NCBI GenBank assembly: GCA_002104905.1
Contig: MCFE01000009.1
Span: 62,001 to 126,000 of the forward strand
Length of the DNA stretch: 64,000 nucleotides
DNA from: Basidiobolus meristosporus CBS 931.73
Taxonomy: Eukaryota; Basidiobolomycota; Basidiobolomycetes; Basidiobolales; Basidiobolaceae
Reading direction: 5' to 3'
The notes beneath the pieces are model-generated. The model was not told the DNA's origin and did no database searches. It worked only from the letters and a program-made list of their open reading frames with translations. A program made the translations under genes and the position numbers. Shown piece after piece: positions 54,112 through 64,000 of this stretch; position 1 is the stretch's first letter; each line of letters begins with the position of its first letter.

Positions 54112-55920
54112 CTAAAAATCATAGGATAATTTTTGATCATGGATCATAGATCTTGCCATATCAATTATTGATCTGTTAGCTCGTTCTGCTACTCCATTTT
54201 GCTGTGGGGAGTATGGTACAGTAGTCTCTTGCTTTATCCCATGAATTTTGCAGAAGTGGATGAAGAGTTTTGAGGTATATTCTCCACCATTGTCAGAGCG
54301 TATTTTCTTGATTTTTTCACCAGTTTCTCTCTCCACCATGGCTTTAAGCTCCCTGAGCTTAGACAGAGCTTCTTCCTTTCTCTCCATGAAGTAGACCCAT
54401 GTGTATCTTGTATAATCATCAATAAAAGTGATTAAATACTTCATCCCGCCTAAGGATAAATTTTGCATAGGTCCACACAGATCTGAGTGAATTAGATCTA
54501 ATTTTTTCTTAGTTTTGATTAACCCAGAGCTCTTGAACGGTTGTCTGGCTTGTTTCCCATATATGCAGGCTTCACAGTGCTCCAAATTAGCTGGGGGATC
54601 AATTTTCACTCCAGAAATTAGCTGATCTTTGATCATTTTGCGCAAATAATCAAAATTGATGTGTCCAAATCTCCTGTGCCAAAGCATTGGTGTTTCTTCA
54701 TTTAAGTTACTTATATTGGCTTCCAGATATGATGGAATATAAGTCAACTTGTATAGGTTCTGATCTCTGATGCCTGAAGCAATATGAGCACCATTTTGAT
54801 CAGTGATCCTGCATCCAGAATTGTCAAAACTGAAACTGAGTCCTTCTGCTGTGGCCTTGCTTACAGAGAGTAGGTTCTTGGCTATTTCTGGTACATAGAG
54901 TACTTCTTTAAAGGTCAGTGTATGGCTTCCTTCACTGCTTCTAAGGTTTACTTGGATAGTTCCTTCTCCCACTGCATCAAGTGTTCTATCGTCACCCATG
55001 AAAACCTTTTTAATTGGAATTTCTTGATATTGGGTAAAAAGTTCTTTTTGGTGTGTAAAGTGTTGAGAAGCTCCAGAGTCAATATACCACGTCTGAGAAT
55101 CCTTGTTTGTGGTCATATTTAGTGCAGATATGAATAGTCTATCTTCAGTTGTTGCAGCATTTCCATATTCAGGCTTCTTTTGCTGATAATCTCTCTTTTT
55201 GAAACACCGGTCTGATGTGTGTCCTTTCCTTTTGCAGTAGTTGCAAAATAGGTTGTTGTTGCCTTTGTAGGGTCTTGGGTACCTCCTTTGTTGGTTATCA
55301 TTGCTTATTAAAGCATTTTCTTCTTCCTTCTTATTGGCGCTTGATTTTCTTAATTCTTCATCCAGGAGCCTTCCATATACGTAATTTAAGGTCAAATCTT
55401 CAGTTCTGGACTCTAGGGCTGATACAAGGCCCTGAAACTTGTCTGTCAGGCTATTCAGGATGGTAACTATCACATCCTCATCAGTAGTTGGTACGCCCAC
55501 AGATTCCATCTCATCTACCAGCAGGGTAATTCTGTTAATTAGATTTTTCATTTCTTCTCCTGGCAGCATCTTTGTAGTAAAGAATTTTCTTCTCAGATAC
55601 ATTTTCTTGGCAGCTGAACATGACTGGTAGGTGTCTTCTAATGCCTTCCAGGCATTCTTTGCTGTTTTTGCTCTTGAGCATTGAATTAGCAATTTGTCCT
55701 TGACATTAAGGCAAATGCAGTTAAAGGCACTTTGTTCTTTCTTCTGGTACTTTAAGGCTTCCTCTCCCACGTTTTTAGGAGGGCATTCTTCTCCCATGAC
55801 AATATCCCAAAGGCCTCTTTCTTGCAGCAGCATCTTCATCTTCACCTTCCACACTTGGTAGTTAGATCCATCCAACTTTTCAGCAGAGGGAAAAATTCCA
55901 GTAATAGCAGTAGTAGACAT
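54112..55920 (-). CDS. gag-pol: copia A Gag, protease and integrase core
   Basis: Starts at ATG 55920 (MSTTAITGIFPSAEKLDG); an in-frame ATG at 55947 lies inside the primer site, and an earlier one lies in the LTR. Gag of the UBN2 type (YQVWKVKMKMLLQERGLW, LLDEELRKSS), zinc knuckle CNYCKRKGHTSDRC (about 55240), protease WYIDSGASQHFT (about 55090), GAG-pre-integrase LWHRRFGHINFDYL...CEACIYGK, and integrase core DLCGPM, FIDDYTRYTWVY, IRSDNGGEY, QQNGVAERANRS (D, D, E all present). It ends SYDF at a TAG where relatives have Trp. Confidence 0.93.
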   Translation of the reverse strand: MSTTAITGIFPSAEKLDGSNYQVWKVKMKMLLQERGLWDIVMGEECPPKNVGEEALKYQKKEQSAFNCICLNVKDKLLIQCSRAKTAKNAWKALEDTYQSCSAAKKMYLRRKFFTTKMLPGEEMKNLINRITLLVDEMESVGVPTTDEDVIVTILNSLTDKFQGLVSALESRTEDLTLNYVYGRLLDEELRKSSANKKEEENALISNDNQQRRYPRPYKGNNNLFCNYCKRKGHTSDRCFKKRDYQQKKPEYGNAATTEDRLFISALNMTTNKDSQTWYIDSGASQHFTHQKELFTQYQEIPIKKVFMGDDRTLDAVGEGTIQVNLRSSEGSHTLTFKEVLYVPEIAKNLLSVSKATAEGLSFSFDNSGCRITDQNGAHIASGIRDQNLYKLTYIPSYLEANISNLNEETPMLWHRRFGHINFDYLRKMIKDQLISGVKIDPPANLEHCEACIYGKQARQPFKSSGLIKTKKKLDLIHSDLCGPMQNLSLGGMKYLITFIDDYTRYTWVYFMERKEEALSKLRELKAMVERETGEKIKKIRSDNGGEYTSKLFIHFCKIHGIKQETTVPYSPQQNGVAERANRSIIDMARSMIHDQKLSYDF

Positions 55921-55939
55921 TGCAGAGAGTGACCGCTCG

Positions 55940-55951
55940 GGGCTCATAACC
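55940..55951 (-). other. copia A primer-binding site (tRNA-iMet half)
   Basis: GGTTATGAGCCC on the minus strand, directly after the 5' LTR. Complementary to the initiator Met anticodon stem-loop, as in copia B. Confidence 0.8.
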
Positions 55952-56301
55952 TGTTGTAAGAGTCTTGGAGATATTGGAAGTGATTTGGAGAACAAGTAGA
56001 TTATGTGGTTTTCACTTAATGATTTATTGAATGTAAAAGTAGTATTTATACTTTTACATGGTCTTGGCATTACAAACACGTAGAATAGGTTAAGGAAGGC
56101 CCCAAGAACATGTGTGCAAAGTTTGGGGCTGTTTGGACAACTTTGAGAATTTTCATGTTCTGGGTACCTGGTATTTTGGTGAAAATATTCTAAGTAAATC
56201 CCGACAAGGAATTTGGTCAGTATTCTCTAGGATTTGAAGGTGATGATCTAAGTGACTAAGTTAGGTGAATATTTAGGTGGAAAATACGATTTTTTACAAC
56301 A
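55952..56301 (-). repeat. copia A 5' LTR
   Basis: 350 bp. An inverted repeat GTAAAAGTA...TACTTTTAC surrounds TATAAATA on the minus strand (about 56034-56060), a likely core promoter within a hairpin. Confidence 0.97.
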
Positions 56302-56306
56302 ATATT

Positions 56307-56690
56307 CAGTCCAACAATCTAAACCTGACCCCAAATATGTAGGCCCATTAAATGTTGTCAGATGTACCACAGGAGGATCTTATGTACCTCAAGACCATAC
56401 TAGAGCGCTGCTACCCATATATTTTCCACCTTCATCACTCCAGCTCATTTCCCAAGACCCAGATATTTCTGAATCCTATGAAGTTAAAGCTATTGTAGAC
56501 CATGATGGAGAAGAACCAAATTGCCTTTATTTAGTCAATTGGAAAGGTTAGGATGCCAAACACAACACCTGGGAACCTTACACCAACTTTGATGCTTTTT
56601 CCGTCATTGATCAGTATTGGAGCTGCAGGAGTTCCCAGAAGGTATCAGAAAGCTTTTCTCCAGTGAGGAATTGATTCTGTGCATCAACAT
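56307..56690 (+). pseudogene. pol: Chromovirus integrase C-terminus and chromodomain
   Basis: Continues 51609 after copia A. A GPY/F-like segment (KYVGPLNVVRC, about 56333) precedes a chromodomain: SYEVKAIVDHDGEE, LYLVNWKG, then a TAG, then HNTWEPYTNFDAF and VIDQYW. Chromodomains on gypsy integrases bind methylated histone H3 and target heterochromatin. The TAG at 56548-56551 region and a later frame end break it. Confidence 0.85.
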
Positions 56691-56723
56691 TTAAAACTTA
56701 GCCAATTTTACTCCATTAGAATA

Positions 56724-57167
56724 TGTAGTACCCTAACTGATTTTCTCTAACCCAAACATAACTAATCCCTAGTATGGTTTAGTTATCACTTCCCAGAATC
56801 TATTTTTAGCTGTCAGACCTGGTCAATTTTCATATGGCCATTACATTCTCTGCTGATCTGCTAAGCCTTTCCTAGTGATTAGTCATCTGAGATCTATCCA
56901 GCCACTTAACAGTTGCCAACACATCAGATGATCACTGATGCAAATTTTCATTTATCTTATGCACCTATTGACACCCCAACAAATTTCAATTAGTCCAGTC
57001 TTTAGGCGCTTACTAATTCAACCTGATCAGAAAGTATAAATAAAGTTTACTGAACCTTTTGATTTAGTGTGTGTCACAATGAAATCAAGGTTGTGTCTCT
57101 GCAAAATTAAGAATTCAATAATTCTGTTCTAGTTTCTACCAAAGTGTAGCATATCTAGTACTCCCAC
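56724..57167 (+). repeat. Candidate LTR of the chromovirus
   Basis: It starts TGTAGTACCC shortly after the chromodomain and ends CTAGTACTCCCACA. It contains GTATAAATAAAG near 57036. The TG...CA ends and position fit a 3' LTR, but no second copy or duplication is visible. Confidence 0.3.
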
Positions 57168-57359
57168 AAACACCAAGCCTAGCCTGCATAGCTAACCAAC
57201 TCTGTTGCCTTTATAGCCCAACTCAGCTATATACAAGACCAATATTAGACCACAACCTCTCTGCTTATATTTCTGGCAATCTTGACAATTCTAAGATTCT
57301 GCACTTAGTTGTCATTTAGGCTCAGTTAAACTGTTCACAAGTATTATTACACTTTTCTC
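57168..57359. other. Unassigned sequence
   Basis: Nothing recognised in this stretch; it lies between the chromovirus relic and the next CACTA-like copy. Confidence 0.4.
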
Positions 57360-57868
57360 GTGGATAATAGAAACAGGCTCCTGAGGTAGCTGCTTGCTTT
57401 TGTCACTGCCAGGTCCTTGACTGCTGCTTTGACTTTGTGCTTCTCAGTAGTACTACTCTTTTTCCTTGGTAAATGTTGTGCTGGTGCATCTGAGTCTGCC
57501 TGCTTTTCCCTTATTGGCACTCTTTCAGCTACCTAATGTCTCCCTGATACTTGTTAGGAGCTTTTGGCCCTGCTTGCAACATGCTCTTGAGGAAGCCACC
57601 ATTTTATAGCCTTTGTACCCTTGTTCTTCTGCCTTTCATAGTTTCTGCTATTGTGGAGATACTTTCTTATTGTACCAATGCTGGCCCAAATCTGTTTGCT
57701 TGTTTAAATCCAGGATAATGCTTACAGAGCAAGTCAAGCACATTATGCTTGGCCATGAGCTCCTGATGGTCCCATGGTATGCTGACCTTAAGGTGTTGGA
57801 ATGCTAGACTTCTAGCAGCCTCTTGAATCCTAGTCCATTCTTCATAATAGCACTTGACAGCTTCAAGG
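57360..57868 (-). pseudogene. gene2 fragment of CACTA-like copy E, part 1
   Basis: Minus strand: EAVKCYYEEWTRIQEAARSL, FQHLKVSIPWDHQELMAKH and LDLLCKHYPGF (57860-57700) match element D gene2 19650-19811. The basic repeat (VPIREKQADSDAPAQHL) lies near 57515-57460. It is cut at 57868 by a solo LTR. Confidence 0.6.
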
Positions 57869-58923
57869 TGTAATGGGGTCACAGTGACACCCACTGACAG
57901 ATGTGCTCATTCCTATATTTTCTACTTCCCTATATCTCTACTACCCTTATTTTAGTTTTATCCCATTTGTCTTACCTGATCAGTACTATCCCATAAGCAG
58001 GTTGACTATCACACCTGCTCACCATATTGCATAAGTTTTCCTCCACTTTATGTAAGATTACTAGCAGTAAGTGTTTCTATATTAGGCAAGTACTTGTGCA
58101 AGTACCTGTAAAACATGATCAGATGATGCCACCCTCCTCACCACTTCCATACCATATATGGCATCCCTATGCTACACAGGTTTCAGAGTACTGATTCCTG
58201 ATTGGTGGGATGTGCTGTGCCTCTTAGAACCTTTGAGCACCTACTTTGAGCATTCTTAGGTCATTCTGATGCCATTAAGATTTCTATTAATATCTGGAAT
58301 CTTCTGGAACACCATGATAGTAATCACTTAGCAGTAAGAAAAGTATATAAGGGAGGCTATCCCTCAACAAATCATCATCCCTTTTATCAATATACCAACC
58401 TGTTGATTAGTGTGATCACTGCTACCTGAATGTCCAACCCCAGACCACAGGACACTCCCAGGAAACCATGCTGACAGCCAACTGACCTTGTAGGCACTAC
58501 TTGTGAGGAATACTCAGAGTAGGTATCTTTTATTTATTTGATTCTTTCCCAAGTTTGTTCTTGTACAGGCAAGGATACTTTTCTGTCTTTGTAACTGTTG
58601 ACCACAGCTGCATTCTTATCAAGTCACTGCTGGTGAAATTTACAGTTATTTTGACTTTGGAAGCTTTAGTACATTGTCATCTCAAAGGATGCCAAACCCA
58701 GCACATACTTTTGTTAAGATGTCAACTAAGTTGGGGATTGAAGCTCAATAGTTTTCCCTTGACAAGCTTGTGGCTTTATTCCCCATCACTTTAGATTAGG
58801 GACAGAACCCAAGTATTCCTAGCAAGCTTTTGCCAGGGGTTATTGCACCCAGTGAACACCCCACATGCAAAACACTTGAGAAGTGTTGGATGTATCTCTT
58901 CCTTGAACCTATACACCACCACA
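57869..58923 (+). repeat. Solo gypsy-1 LTR
   Basis: About 1,055 bp aligned to the 1,071-bp LTRs, starting TGTAATGGGG and ending CACCACAACCA-like CCACCACA. Several small deletions and many substitutions. gene2 sequence joins across it (compare 19628-19660); flanks AAGG and ACAG are a plausible decayed target duplication. Confidence 0.9.
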
Positions 58924-59345
58924 ACAGATCTTCAATATCTTTTGATTTAAGGCTTTGGTATAAACACTATGCTATCTCTCTTGCATGCTGTGATAGAATT
59001 TTATGTGGGCTTTATCTTTAGGCACTATTGTTGTGCTTCAAAGACTGTATGGTGCTTCTCTACTGTTACATTGGGAAATGGCTCAATCCTTAGCTGTGGC
59101 ATTGAGCTACTTGAGTTCCTTCTTTGCAGCAAAGTTACTGCTTTCTCTACCTGGGATCTTGACTGCTCTACACCATTGTCTGCTCAGCCTGTTTCTGGAC
59201 TCTTTCCTGATAGTTCTGTGCTATTGCATCTATCCTATCAGCCTCTGTACCTAATTGCTTCATTAATGCTTTGGTATGAGCTGACAACATACTTGCTGAT
59301 ATGGGTGGTGGTGATGTTATCATGGCCACTGCTGACAGTGTCAAA
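58924..59345 (-). pseudogene. gene2 N-terminal fragment of copy E, part 2
   Basis: Reverse of 19200-19640. The long plus-strand ORFs in this stretch (such as 58969-59625) are shadows. Frame-broken. Confidence 0.5.
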
Positions 59346-61560
59346 CTTTTTATGGCATGAACAGACTACTTTGTTTCAACATTGTAAGCAAAGTGAAAAA
59401 GACCATGTGGCTATTATAGCAAGCCTCTCAGCCATGAAGCACATGGACAGCATAGGAAATATTGCAAGGATCACAGGCAGTGTTTTGCCACACAAGTCAT
59501 ATTTGACCATTCACCAGTCACTATTGTACCAACAATATCTTGCTGTGCATTTGTTACTTTTAAAATGGCACCTGGCTACTTGTCACCTGGGGCAAACTGA
59601 GTCAAGTGTGTTTGTGACACCTTAAGGCTCACCCCAGCCTTCTGAATATGGCACAGAGAGTGATAGCTCTGAAGAAGCAGGCTCACTGATGGATTGTGAG
59701 CCTATCTTCCCTAACAACAGTACCCTGCATGAGCCCAGTAAAATCCCATTATGCAATGACACAACACTGCTGGGAAAAATGCCAAGTGACTTTATAGAGT
59801 CAAGGGAGCCCAGTATTCTATCTCATGGTCAATGATGTGATGTTGTGGCTTGAGTAGTGGCATGTTTCCACTAATATCAGAAATGAGGACTTTATGGACT
59901 TACTACTACTTCTTGCTGAAATCATCCCAGGATGCAACTTACCATGTACATGGTATATGTGGATAACTGTCATGTAGCTGACAACATATGACCCTGAGAC
60001 TGTCCTGATACCAGCATGTGTTAACAGTTGCATGGCATTCACATAAGAAAATGCCACCATTGCAACGTGTCCAACTTGTCAGTAATCCACCACCATTGGG
60101 GGAAAACATTGTTCACACTCCAGTTATACTCCAGCAATACCCCATCTAAAGAAACACATGCTAACCAACAAATATTGTGAAGCTATAAAGTATTGGACTG
60201 AGTATTAATTAAGCACCAACATATCCAATATAATTGATGGCAAATATCAAAAATAGCTAACAAGCAAGGGCTACTTTGAAGTTTTGTACAACTGTGCCTT
60301 TGCCTTGGCACTTGATGAGCTCTCATTAAACAAGTACACTACCAGCAAATCCTGCTGGCCACTGATTCTCATCAACCTGAATCTGCTGCCTATCTTACAG
60401 CATCAAAGCCAATGTCTGATGGTACTCTCACTGGTATCTGGGCCTAAATCACCATCCAACCTGGATAGCTACCTGTATCCATTGCTGGATGAATATGTAT
60501 GCTTTCCAGCAGGATAACAGTAAGTATTGGTCATGTCAAAGCTCATATTATTATCTGTATTGGAGATACCCCAGCCATCAGCAAGATAGCCAGCTTTTCT
60601 AGGCACATTGGACAGTATTGCTGTCAGATGTGTGAGATTCAGGGGACTTACCCCATAACTCACATGAAATATTATTACCCTAGCAGTAACACTAAGAGCA
60701 TCATCTTTCCGCAGAAAGAATGTACAGAAGTCAGCATGCAATTACAGCAAACTTGGCAAGCTATAAGGCATTGGCTAGAGTATGGAATTTATCAGAAACC
60801 AGAGATACTTAAGATTGAGGGTATCTGTTGGTGCAAAAGCTTTTCACTGGGAGCAATGCATTTGCTTTTGAGCAATATCCCTATACTGATGACCAAGTTT
60901 TACATGGGGCCTTTTAAGCTAAATGAGCTCTTTGAGATACAAAAGAAATTTGAAAGAATTGGCAGGATATTACAGAGTATCTACTACCCTAAGTACTTCT
61001 CACAGGCTCCAATTAATATTCATATGCATATGCAAGTATACAAGTGCAAGGACTGGATGAACGTGATATGTATATATTCAGGTGGCCTTCTGAAGCCATT
61101 TCTGATAAGAGTACATTGGAGGCATTGGGAGTTGTATGTGGACATTGTAGGAATATTTATCCAAAGGCATACCACCAATGCCAACTTTATGCATCTACAG
61201 ATTTTGTGCAAAGAGATTATGACAGGATTTGAGCAGCTGTGCTACAAAAATAAAGCTGAATCTGTAGAGCTCTGCTGCAACTGTATCCATTTGCTACTCC
61301 ATCTTGCTTGGTGTGTTGAGAATATTGGACCTTGCCTCAACTTTTGGGAGCTTCTCATGAAGTGGATGTGTGGGGAGATCAGAATACAAGTCATGTTGCA
61401 GGTACTACTATATCCCAATCTCATCAAAAATAGTACCTTCAAGTCCATCATGGATGTGTTGAGTTGACGCATGGAGGACAGCCAGTATCAGATGGAAAAT
61501 ACAGAGGATAGATGTGCACGTGGAGACACCTAAGCCTATGGTGCTAGGAAGTTAAGCAGC
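59346..61560 (+). pseudogene. Tnp2/Plavaka transposase, copy E (longest open catalytic part)
   Basis: The Cys-rich N-terminus is near 59370-59480, then the PSEYGTESDSSEEAGSL linker (59637-59690) and a decayed middle region. The 322-codon open piece 60499-61467 is the best transposase piece in the window: AHIIICIGDTPAISKIASFS, CCQMCEIQG, ILKIEGICWCKSFSLGAMH, LLSNIPILMTKFYMGPFK, the KCKDWMNVICIYSGG stretch, GFEQLCYKNK, IHLLLHLAWCVENIGP and FWELLMKWMCGE (normally FPME.CG). It ends in TGA at 61465. Confidence 0.8.
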
Positions 61561-61677
61561 CCCAATGAGTTGGTAATCAGCTAAGTAAGGCCAAGTAGGT
61601 TTGGGTGTAACAAGCAACTAATTTGTATTATTTTTATTTTGCCAAAAACAAAGACAAAATTTTTCATCACAACAGTA
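61561..61677. other. Joint between copy E and a reversed gene2 copy
   Basis: 61561-61622 is the start of the copy E tail (compare 1540-1570). From about 61630 the sequence, reversed, resembles 24890-24930 (gene2 3' side). The tail is truncated here. Confidence 0.4.
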
Positions 61678-62749
61678 GACTTATTCTGTTAGATGGTGCC
61701 AGAATGAGCCATGAGTGCCAAATGATGCTATAGTGTGCCAGGGAGGCCAAGTGGGCTTATAGCTTGCCACAGAGTGGGAAGCATAGTTCTTCATCCTGAT
61801 GTGAAGCAGCCCTTGTGTTTCACCCGTTGTGGTGGAGAGAATCCTTTTTTTGGCCTTTATGCTGAGATCAATGTTGTGCATGATGTGTAAGAGCACCAAA
61901 GGACTGAAGATATGTATCTGATACTTAGTACCCATGGCACCTGGAATCTAGCTCCTGTGGCTTGTAGCATGTCACAAAAACTCATGGCACTATCTGGCAA
62001 TGAATTTACATATTATATTTGCTCCATTGGATAGTGCCACATTGAGTCATGAGTGCCAAACAATGCCATAGTGTGTCAGGGAGGCCAAGTGTGCCTATAG
62101 TTGGCCACAGAGTGTGGCACATAGCTCTTCAGCTTCATGCAAAGCAGCCCCTGTGTTTCACTCATTGCAATGTAGAAAATCCACTTTTTGAACTTTTTTT
62201 TGCATCAATTTTGTGCAGAATGTGTAAGAGCACAGAAGAACTGAAGACATGTGTCTGGTACTCAATACCCATGGCACTCTGAATCTAGCTCCTGTGGCTT
62301 GTATCATGTCCACAAAAATGCATGGTACTATTTGGCACTCATGGCTCAATGTGGCACTATCCAACAGAACAAGTCTATTAGCTCTAAAGTAAAACTTAAA
62401 AAAGCAGTTATAGTACCAGATAGTACCAGTGGACAAAGATAATGCATGCATTTTTGTGACATGTCACAAGCTGCAGGAGCTAGATTCAGAGTACCATTGG
62501 TATTGAGTATCAGATACATACCCTCAGTTCTTTTTTGCCCTTACACATCATGCAAAACATTGATCTCAAAAAGGTCAAAAATGGATTTTCCCCAGAACAA
62601 TAGGATAAACACAGAGGCTGCTTTACATGAGGAGCAAGAACCATGCTTTACTCTCTGTGGCCAAGTTTAGGTTGGCTTTGTCTCTCTGGCACACAATGGC
62701 ACTATTTTGCACTTGTGGCTTAATGTGACACTATCCAACACAACAAGTC
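61678..62749. mobile_element. Foldback element, second copy, with nested insertion
   Basis: Outer arms 61678-62018 and about 62385-62749 are inverted copies with ends GACTTATTC...AACAAGTC, flanked by TA on both sides (61676-61677, 62750-62751). Between them lies a second member of the family (about 62019-62375). Same family as 36686-37415. Confidence 0.75.
62019..62375. mobile_element. Nested foldback family member
   Basis: Contains one full arm and only the last 45 bp of the opposite arm (GGCACTCATGGCTCAATG to CAAGTC), so it is asymmetric. It lacks the left-end tip GACTT. Confidence 0.6.
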
Positions 62750-62751
62750 TA

Positions 62752-63439
62752 ATATATAAGTGGCTTTTAACTGGTTCTCTGCCAATTCTCTCACTTTCTG
62801 ATCCTAGACACTCAATCAGCTCCAATATTTGTGTATTTTGATTGGCTGTTACTTCTTCTTCACATTCTTTACTTCCCAACACAACCAATGATCTTACCTC
62901 TCATGCAGGCAAATACTCTATTTTTGTTGAAACTTCAGTTGTACCTCAATTGTCAACTGAACTAGCATATTCAACTCTATAAACCCAACATTAACAATAG
63001 GTCTAGCCCCACACTCAAAAAGTCACTTCATTAGAATCCACCATACAATATATGATACATATTCTGCTGTAAGGCACTTTTCCAAGACTTTGGTGGAAAC
63101 CCTGCAACTTATGCTATTGTTCATTCACTGGTTTCTATTTTTCCTGGTCTTCAGCTGGCACTGTAAGGTCTAGCACCTTATCTGCCAGCCTTGCAATAAG
63201 TCCTTCCAGTATATAAGTGCACTTTATTGAGCACTGCTCCTGAAGAAGTGTTGCAGCCACTTGGTGTGCCAATTAATTCACCAAAATTTCACTGTAGGAG
63301 TTATTATAGTCTTTTGAATTCTTGACATTGTTGCTTTGTCTGCCAGTGGGATCTCCCCTCTGTCTACAAAGAAGGATGTGGGGGCAGTGGTAGACCAATT
63401 GTCTTTCTCTGCAAGCTCATCTACCTCACCAAAGTGTAG
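62752..63439 (-). pseudogene. gene2 C-terminal fragment, reversed
   Basis: From the right (minus): LHFGEVDELAEKDNWSTTA, FVDRGEIPLADKATMS and a stop near 63280, then HFFRSSAQ and, near 62800, ELIECLGSESERIGREPVKS. Interrupted on its N-terminal side by the end of the element starting at 63440. Confidence 0.55.
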
Positions 63440-64000
63440 CCCTATGAGAAATAACCTGGTCCTGCAGGTGAATTCAATCTGGATCAACTGTCAAGATCCA
63501 GCAATGAGGCCACCATAATGCCAGCAGCTTAGAATACTTGACCCTCTAAACAATCTTATGATGGTTTTGCAACTGCATTTTGCTGAATTTACTGCCAAAT
63601 AGAGTTAAAAACTTGATGGTGCTGAAGCAGTCTTGAGCCAAGAATTGCATGGCATTCTGATGGTGTTAATGTGCTTTACATTCATTTGTTCTGACAGCCT
63701 CATTTCAGACCTCTGCTTGTGTTGTAACATAAGTACAGCAGCCTACTGCTAGTTATGTATAATACCATCATACTAATTTACCAAATAGTATATTCATTGT
63801 CTACTGCTCCTTGTTCCAATCATATATTCCACTGTAGAGTCTCTCCTCTTGATTTGCTTACCCATTACTACCATGGGTAGTTCATTTCATGCTTGAATCC
63901 AAAAAATTTTGGGCTCCTGCTTACCAGCATCCATATAAGCACAAACCCACTGCAATTGACACAATTCTATCACCTCAACTTTACAGATTTTCAGTGTAAT
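63440..64000 (-). mobile_element. CACTA-like element H, 3' end, runs off the window
   Basis: Begins with the family terminus CCCTATGAGAAATAACCTGG and continues with the tail as in 8152-8780 (shared CTACTG and ACCAAAT-type stretches near 63750-63790). Transposase, expected on the minus strand to the right, is outside. Inserted into gene2 of another copy. Confidence 0.65.

Larger units (their letters stand above)
51615..56301 (-). mobile_element. Ty1/copia element, family A, near-intact
   Basis: 4,687 bp, two 350-bp LTRs, and a 5-bp target duplication ATATT (51610-51614, 56302-56306). Integrase precedes RT, as in Ty1/copia. The LTRs differ at one position (T51865 versus C56202), so the insertion is very recent. 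The polyprotein is a single frame with one TAG. Confidence 0.97.

Noticed and set aside
58969-59625. 218-codon plus-strand ORF
   Set aside because: Its first two thirds are the antisense of gene2, and only the last part (after about 59370) is transposase N-terminus; it is not one gene.

Overview
The window looks like a transposon graveyard from a filamentous fungus. It is AT-rich (about 60% by eye) and CpG is visibly rare outside the youngest elements. I see no single-copy host protein gene. The only host-type genes are five tRNA or tRNA-like sequences at 2848-3996. The dominant DNA transposon encodes a Tnp2/TnpD-type transposase of the kind described as Plavaka, known mainly from Basidiomycota, so a basidiomycete is my best guess; species cannot be named from this sequence.

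Layout, left to right. 1-2260 is the 3' part of a Plavaka/CACTA-like element (copy A), inserted in a reversed copy of a second transposon gene (called gene2 here). 2848-3996 is the tRNA cluster. 4191-5822 is a decayed copia element (family A). 5830-8128 plus 22593-24009 is one CACTA-like copy (B), split by a second complete one (D, 8129-22592). D has CCCTA-type terminal inverted repeats and a 3-bp AGT target duplication. D carries three LTR insertions: a solo gypsy-2 LTR (8814-9181), a full gypsy-1 element (9851-16913) and a 1,243-bp solo LTR with a TAAAGGGG array (20284-21526). 22593-26880 is shuffled CACTA-like debris. 26881-29690 is a truncated copia family B copy. 29700-35893 is a young gypsy-2 (30699-35636) inside the 5' LTR of an older antisense gypsy-2. 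35923-38408 holds a solo LTR and a long foldback palindrome in a gene2 fragment. 38408-50165 is copia B, interrupted by a small TIR element, an older gypsy-2 (43496-48448) and a solo LTR. 50170-56690 is a chromodomain gypsy relic split by a near-intact copia A (51615-56301). 57360-64000 returns to CACTA-like copies, with a solo gypsy-1 LTR and a second, nested foldback element.

The best-preserved coding units are copia A (LTRs differing at one of 350 positions, one in-frame TAG), gypsy-2 (LTRs that read as identical, one in-frame TAA) and gypsy-1 (LTRs about 99.3% identical, an in-frame TGA between gag-protease and RT, and a deletion in RNase H). No element in the window is fully open. The least explained parts are gene2, which lies divergently from the transposase, the foldback family, and the palindromic array in the 1.2-kb solo LTR.

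Functionally, each autonomous family brings its own machinery: Gag, protease, RT/RNase H and integrase for the LTR elements, and a Tnp2 transposase with a divergent partner gene for the CACTA-like element. Nesting gives a relative order: CACTA-like copy B, then D, then LTR insertions into D; and old copia and gypsy copies, then young copia A and gypsy-2.
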